DNA of 64,000 nucleotides. It comes from an uncultured OCS116 cluster bacterium (lineage in GTDB: Bacteria > Pseudomonadota > Alphaproteobacteria > Rhizobiales > TMED25). Where the stretch lies: the NCBI GenBank assembly GCA_902613795.1, contig CACMIP010000001.1, positions 230,087-294,086 on the forward strand. The letters run 5' to 3'. Both the position numbers and the translations under genes were made by a program. The notes under the pieces are model-generated. The model ran no database searches. It worked only from the letters and a program-made list of their open reading frames with translations, and was not told where the DNA came from. Positions 61,667-64,000 of the stretch are shown here, in pieces (position 1 is the first letter of the stretch; each line of letters opens with the position of its first letter).

Positions 61667-62917
61667 CTATTTCATCGCATCTGTTTTATTGATTTCAACC
61701 AGCTCCTCGTCGCTGTAATTGAGAAAATCTTTTAAAATTTCTTCGTTATGCTCCCCTAATAAAGGCGACCTTTGGACATCCGCTTCCGAGTTTGATAATT
61801 TAATTGGACAACCGACAGTGATGTATTTACCTCTTTCAGGATGGTCAACTTCAACAACGGTTCCAGTTCGCCTCAAGGACTCATCATGAGCTATCTCTTT
61901 CATTGATAATATTGGCCCACAAGGAATGCCAAGTGGGTCACATATTGATACGACTTCAAATTTTGTCTTGGTCATTGTCCATTTTTCTATTGTCTCAAAT
62001 ATATGTGATAATTTATCTAATCTTGCTTTAGGAGATGAGTATTCGGGATCACTGATCCAATCATCTCGACCAATAACATTACAAATTTTATCCCATACAG
62101 GCGCTTGTGTAATAAAGTAGACATAAGAGTCAGGATCATCCTCCCAGCCCTTGCATTTAAGAATCCAACCAGGCTGCCCTCCACCAGAATCATTTCCTGC
62201 GCGGGGAGTCGTATCTGTGAATGGAATCCCCTGACCAAATTGACTATATTCAGATAGTGGTCCGCTGGATAACCTCTGATAATCTCTTAATTTTACCCGA
62301 CATAAATTCACAACCCCATCTTGCATCGCGACGTCAACCTTCTGTCCAAGACCTGATTTCTCTCGATGGAACAGAGCTGTTACAATTCCCAGTGCGAGGT
62401 GCAAGCCAGTACCCGAGTCCCCTATTTGTGCTCCTGTAACAAGGGGTGGACCATCAAGAAAGCCTGTGGTCGAGGCAGCGCCCCCAGCGCATTGGGCAAT
62501 ATTTTCATAGACCTTACAATCTTCATATGGCCCAGGCCCAAAACCTTTTACTGAGGCTAGAATAATTCTTGGATTTAATTTATGCATATGTTCCCAACCG
62601 TAACCCATCCTATCCAGCGTTCCCGGAGCAAAATTCTCAACAAACACGTCACATTTCAATATCAAATCGTCTAATATTTTTTTACCTTTGTCATCTTTAA
62701 CATTTAAAGTAATAGATTTCTTGTTATGGTTTAGCATTGTAAAATATAGTGAGTCCACACCATCTTTATCACGTAGTTGCGAGCGAGTGATATCACCACC
62801 GCCTGGTCGTTCAATTTTAATAACGTTTGCACCAAACCAAGCCAGGAGTTGGGTGCATGTTGGACCTGATTGAACATGTGTAAAATCAAGTATTGTTATA
62901 CCTTTTAATGCTTCCAT
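61667..62917 (-). CDS. frc: class III CoA-transferase, formyl-CoA:oxalate CoA-transferase-like
   Basis: This is a family III CoA-transferase (CaiB/Frc type). The start [45 protein letters not shown] closely matches formyl-CoA transferase (Frc), followed by [36 protein letters not shown] with the catalytic Asp region [23 protein letters not shown]. At 416 residues from ATG 62917 it is typical. AGGAAA lies before this ATG. The track start at 62980 is not supported. It would transfer CoA between formyl-CoA and oxalate or a related acid. The TPP-enzyme gene ends 10 bp upstream, and the formyltransferase-like gene follows. Other small acids are possible. Confidence 0.85.
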   Translation of the reverse strand: MEALKGITILDFTHVQSGPTCTQLLAWFGANVIKIERPGGGDITRSQLRDKDGVDSLYFTMLNHNKKSITLNVKDDKGKKILDDLILKCDVFVENFAPGTLDRMGYGWEHMHKLNPRIILASVKGFGPGPYEDCKVYENIAQCAGGAASTTGFLDGPPLVTGAQIGDSGTGLHLALGIVTALFHREKSGLGQKVDVAMQDGVVNLCRVKLRDYQRLSSGPLSEYSQFGQGIPFTDTTPRAGNDSGGGQPGWILKCKGWEDDPDSYVYFITQAPVWDKICNVIGRDDWISDPEYSSPKARLDKLSHIFETIEKWTMTKTKFEVVSICDPLGIPCGPILSMKEIAHDESLRRTGTVVEVDHPERGKYITVGCPIKLSNSEADVQRSPLLGEHNEEILKDFLNYSDEELVEINKTDAMK

Positions 62918-62927
62918 TTGATATTTC

Positions 62928-64000
62928 CTACTTATACATTGTCTGGGCTTTGGTGCCAGGTGCATACTCGTTGGGATCAACCCATATATTGACCACGACT
63001 GATTTCTTTGTTTTATTTATAAGCTTTCTTGCTTCATTCAGAGCAGAACTAATCTCATTTGGCTCATGAACTTCAATTCCATGCGCACCCCACATTTTTG
63101 GAAAATCTGAGAACTTCATATCACCAAGTTTATTGGCAATATCACCTTTTTGCTGACCATACTTCGCAAGCTGTCCATATCTAATTTGATTCATTGCTGA
63201 ATTATTTCCAATCACCGCAATAAATGGCAATCCAAACCTATCAGCTGTTTCAATATCAAAGGCCGTCATTCCAAAAGAACCATCACCATAGTAGCATAGA
63301 ACCTCCTTATCAGAATTAGCAAGTTTTGCCGCAAACGCGAAACCTGTTCCAACTCCAAGACTGCCGAGTGCTCCTGGGTCCATCCATTGACCAGGGTTTT
63401 TTGGTCTCACTGCTTGCGCTGATATTGTAACAACATCACCACCATCACCAATAAAAATTGTATTATCATCAAGAAACTCATTTATTTCATACGCGACTCT
63501 ATATGGATGGATTGGCATACTATCTGATTTGAATGTTGGTAGGAGTTTCTCATACTTTTCATCTTCTTTACTGGATAATAATTCTATCCATTTATCTCTA
63601 CTTTTTTCAATCTTTGCTTCGTAAGATTTTGGCATTAAATCGGTAATTTGTGACAAAACAGAGCCAGGATGACCAACAAGTCCAATGTCAATATCTCTAT
63701 TTTTTCCCACATTTGAATAATCCTGATCTATTTGAATTATCTTGATATCTGATGATATTCTTGATCCGTAGCCCATTCTAAAGTCAAAAGGAGTACCAAC
63801 AATGATTATGGTATCTGCCTGCTTGAATGCGTCTCCCCTCGTTCTATCAAATGAGTACTTACAACCTTTAGCGATCATTCCTCGGCTTGCACCATTTGTG
63901 TAAGCTGGTATTTTTAATTTCTCTATAAATTGATTTGCTTCAATATGACTTCTTGATTGCCACACCTGTTGCCCAAAAAGGATCGCTGGTCTCTCTGATT
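62928..64000 (-). CDS. thiamine-diphosphate enzyme, oxalyl-CoA decarboxylase/2-hydroxyacyl-CoA lyase-like (5' partial)
   Basis: This is the middle and C-terminal part (about 357 residues) of a TPP-dependent decarboxylase/lyase. Its 5' end is cut by the right edge: the frame is open upstream of the GTG at 63965 (reading ...[11 protein letters not shown]), so that GTG is internal. The TPP-binding motif is [35 protein letters not shown] near residues 240-275 of the visible part. The central domain has [26 protein letters not shown]. Position beside frc, a formyl-folate hydrolase-like gene and fhs suggests that it produces or uses formyl-CoA (oxalyl-CoA decarboxylase or 2-hydroxyacyl-CoA lyase). 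By fold alone it could also be an acetolactate-synthase-like enzyme. Confidence 0.8.
   Translation of the reverse strand, partial: SERPAILFGQQVWQSRSHIEANQFIEKLKIPAYTNGASRGMIAKGCKYSFDRTRGDAFKQADTIIIVGTPFDFRMGYGSRISSDIKIIQIDQDYSNVGKNRDIDIGLVGHPGSVLSQITDLMPKSYEAKIEKSRDKWIELLSSKEDEKYEKLLPTFKSDSMPIHPYRVAYEINEFLDDNTIFIGDGGDVVTISAQAVRPKNPGQWMDPGALGSLGVGTGFAFAAKLANSDKEVLCYYGDGSFGMTAFDIETADRFGLPFIAVIGNNSAMNQIRYGQLAKYGQQKGDIANKLGDMKFSDFPKMWGAHGIEVHEPNEISSALNEARKLINKTKKSVVVNIWVDPNEYAPGTKAQTMYK

Noticed and set aside
1-64000. tRNA, rRNA, CRISPR, insertion sequence or prophage remains
   Set aside because: Gaps are too short for most of these, and I saw no cloverleaf-like, repeat-array, transposase or integrase sequences. 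A covariance scan would be needed to exclude small RNAs fully.

Overview
The window looks like a stretch of chromosome from an AT-rich, streamlined, free-living (probably marine) alphaproteobacterium. I infer this from the low GC by eye (not computed), the very short intergenic gaps, the many 1-11 bp gene overlaps, and the gene set: class II DAHP synthase, CcmE/F/H with a YcgN-type protein, a PleC-like kinase, a glycine-betaine transporter, a Fe-type superoxide dismutase and a large aerobic-route cobalamin cluster. A SAR11-sized lineage such as AEGEAN-169/HIMB59 or a low-GC SAR116 relative would fit, but I cannot place it without a search. I see no phage, IS element, CRISPR array, rRNA or tRNA gene. 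The longest gene-free stretch is about 260 bp.

Layout. 1-2671: korA (cut by the left edge) and korB, a 2-oxoacid:ferredoxin oxidoreductase. 2673-6668: a nitroreductase diverging from a four-gene polar amino-acid ABC transporter. 6740-11914: an RND efflux adaptor and pump, with a convergent LysM protein overlapping the pump gene by 41 bp. 12029-24950: a long minus-strand housekeeping run (rpiA, gor, aroF class II, nadE, gltX, a TetR regulator, cysS, cimA), flanked by a LOG-family gene, gph and an M20 peptidase. 25049-35297: late cobalamin genes in two blocks (cobU/P, cobN, cobO, cobQ on plus; cobT, cobC, cobD on minus; cobS/V on plus). 35311-39006: dusA, a hemerythrin-like protein and a PleC-like histidine kinase. 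39022-42757: cytochrome c maturation genes ccmH, ccmF and ccmE, a YcgN family protein and sufE. 42768-49983: a ten-gene Mrp-type cation/proton antiporter operon. 50002-52266: msrB, a glutaryl-CoA dehydrogenase and sodB, closed by a strong terminator. 52464-57977: a ProXWV-type glycine-betaine ABC transporter, an MFS transporter and cinA. 57978-64000: a minus-strand C1 cluster comprising a TPP enzyme (cut by the right edge), a formyl-CoA transferase-like protein, a stand-alone formyl-tetrahydrofolate hydrolase-like protein, formate-tetrahydrofolate ligase and a PanE-like reductase.

Most genes are ordinary. The points most worth a second look are these. cobQ has a perfect Shine-Dalgarno placed for an AUA start codon. 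The right-edge cluster looks like a formyl-CoA/formate/formyl-folate module whose formyltransferase has Gln at a catalytic position. Inverted repeats sit directly after the substrate-binding-protein gene in both ABC operons. The histidine kinase has a damaged G2 box, CinA has lost its deamidase signature, and the RND pump lacks the usual proton-relay residues. The Mrp operon has an Mbh-like subunit split, and the TetR gene has a near-perfect 20-bp operator palindrome.
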